Below are positions 6,329-6,792 of a DNA stretch of 6,792 nucleotides, piece after piece; the stretch's first letter is position 1; the number at the start of each line of letters is the position of its first letter. The notes under the pieces were generated by a model. It was not told where the DNA came from, made no database searches, and worked only from the letters and a program-made list of their open reading frames with translations. Made by a program: the position numbers and the translations under genes. This stretch comes from Acidobacteriota bacterium (GTDB lineage: Bacteria > Acidobacteriota > Vicinamibacteria > Vicinamibacterales > UBA8438), in NCBI GenBank assembly GCA_003533545.1, contig DQEK01000344.1:3563-10354 (forward strand). The letters are read 5' to 3'.

Positions 6329-6335
6329 AGCTCGA

Positions 6336-6788
6336 ATGCGTAGCTGGTTGCCGTTTGTCGTGCTGACCGTGTTGAGTTGGGGCACCTACATCCCGACGTT
6401 GCACAAGGGCCAGGTCGCCTTGGGAGGTAGTGGTGTCCATGCGTTCCTGATGGTCGGCATCGCCTACGTACTGGTCGCTATTCTGGTCCCCGGCACGATA
6501 ATCGCCCGGGCCGGCAGTTGGGACCTCTTCACGAGCGGGGGGGTTACGTTCACGATCGCGGCTGGGGTGCTCGGGGCCCTTGGGGCGCTGGGCATTGTGT
6601 TCGCCCTGGTCAATGGTGGTCGACCCAATGTGGTGCCGCCGCTGGTATTCGCCGGAGCGCCCGTGGTGAGCGTCTTCGTCGCGATGCTTTACAATCCACC
6701 GCAGAATAGCCCCTCGCCGATTTTTTTTCTCGGTATCCTGATGGCGGCGGCGGGGGCGGGCCTGGTGCTGGCATATAAGCCTTTATAG
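6336..6788 (+). CDS. Single-domain EamA/DMT-type membrane protein (150 aa)
   Basis: A very hydrophobic protein with five predicted transmembrane helices (near 4-20, 35-58, 68-91, 98-119 and 128-147), the size and layout of one EamA repeat. Typical drug/metabolite transporters carry two such repeats, so this one would have to pair with itself or a partner. Features recalled from similar proteins of Planctomycetota and relatives are the start SWGTYIPTLHKGQ, the GxxLGALGAL stretch in the third helix and PPLVFAGAPVVS in the fourth helix. The substrate cannot be told; sugar, amino-acid or nucleoside-type metabolites are all possible. The coding sequence has runs of seven G (6537-6543) and eight T (6721-6728) but no break; the frame is intact to its TAG at 6786-6788. 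Confidence 0.85.
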   Translation: MRSWLPFVVLTVLSWGTYIPTLHKGQVALGGSGVHAFLMVGIAYVLVAILVPGTIIARAGSWDLFTSGGVTFTIAAGVLGALGALGIVFALVNGGRPNVVPPLVFAGAPVVSVFVAMLYNPPQNSPSPIFFLGILMAAAGAGLVLAYKPL

Positions 6789-6792
6789 GGGC

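Larger units (their letters stand above)
6258..6335. promoter_or_regulatory. Divergent control region between the hemerythrin and EamA-type genes
   Basis: On the plus strand TACAAT (6268-6273) is one base from the -10 consensus, but no convincing -35 lies 16-18 bases before it. On the other strand the same A/T-rich patch gives TATTGT close to the hemerythrin start. This is the only A/T-rich island in the gap, so both promoters probably use it. Shared regulation is possible given the inverted repeat beside it. Confidence 0.35.

Noticed and set aside
6258..6440. Longer N-terminus for the hemerythrin protein (frame open to an ATG at 6440).
   Set aside because: The added part is low-complexity (Ser/Thr/Pro/His-rich), overlaps the well-supported gene at 6336 and has no counterpart in hemerythrin domains.

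Overview
The window is GC-rich, gene-dense bacterial DNA from a Gram-negative-type cell: nearly every protein carries a Sec signal peptide or membrane segments, and one looks like a lipoprotein. The gene set (NosR-type flavin/Fe-S pair, a PQQ-propeller-like signal peptide start, M1 lipo-aminopeptidase, small secreted unknowns, half-size EamA protein) recalls Acidobacteriota or related environmental phyla. That placement is inference; there is no rRNA or marker gene.

Layout, left to right. The minus-strand block (1-2521) reads right to left: a periplasmic FMN-binding protein, then a membrane polyferredoxin joined to it by a GTGA start/stop overlap. After a 267-base gap with a perfect hairpin come a small secreted protein of unknown function and the signal-peptide start of a gene cut by the window edge. 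A 119-base divergent gap leads to a plus-strand pair (2641-5775): a small secreted unknown protein and a full-length M1 zinc aminopeptidase. A minus-strand hemerythrin-domain protein (5712-6257) meets the aminopeptidase tail to tail, with their coding ends overlapping by 64 bases. It is divergent from a plus-strand single-domain EamA/DMT-type membrane protein (6336-6788); a 9-bp inverted repeat lies between them.

The clearest functional unit is the FMN-binding/polyferredoxin pair. Together they match the N-terminal FMN domain and the C-terminal transmembrane plus 2x[4Fe-4S] part of NosR, but as two separate proteins. The expected job is electron transfer from the membrane or cytoplasmic side to a flavin outside the cytoplasm. 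No nosZ, apbE or obvious terminal acceptor is in the window, so the partner is unknown. The aminopeptidase with its small secreted neighbour suggests extracytoplasmic peptide breakdown. Hemerythrin proteins bind O2 or NO or handle iron, but the sequence does not show which applies here. No tRNA, rRNA, CRISPR array, insertion sequence or phage gene was seen.
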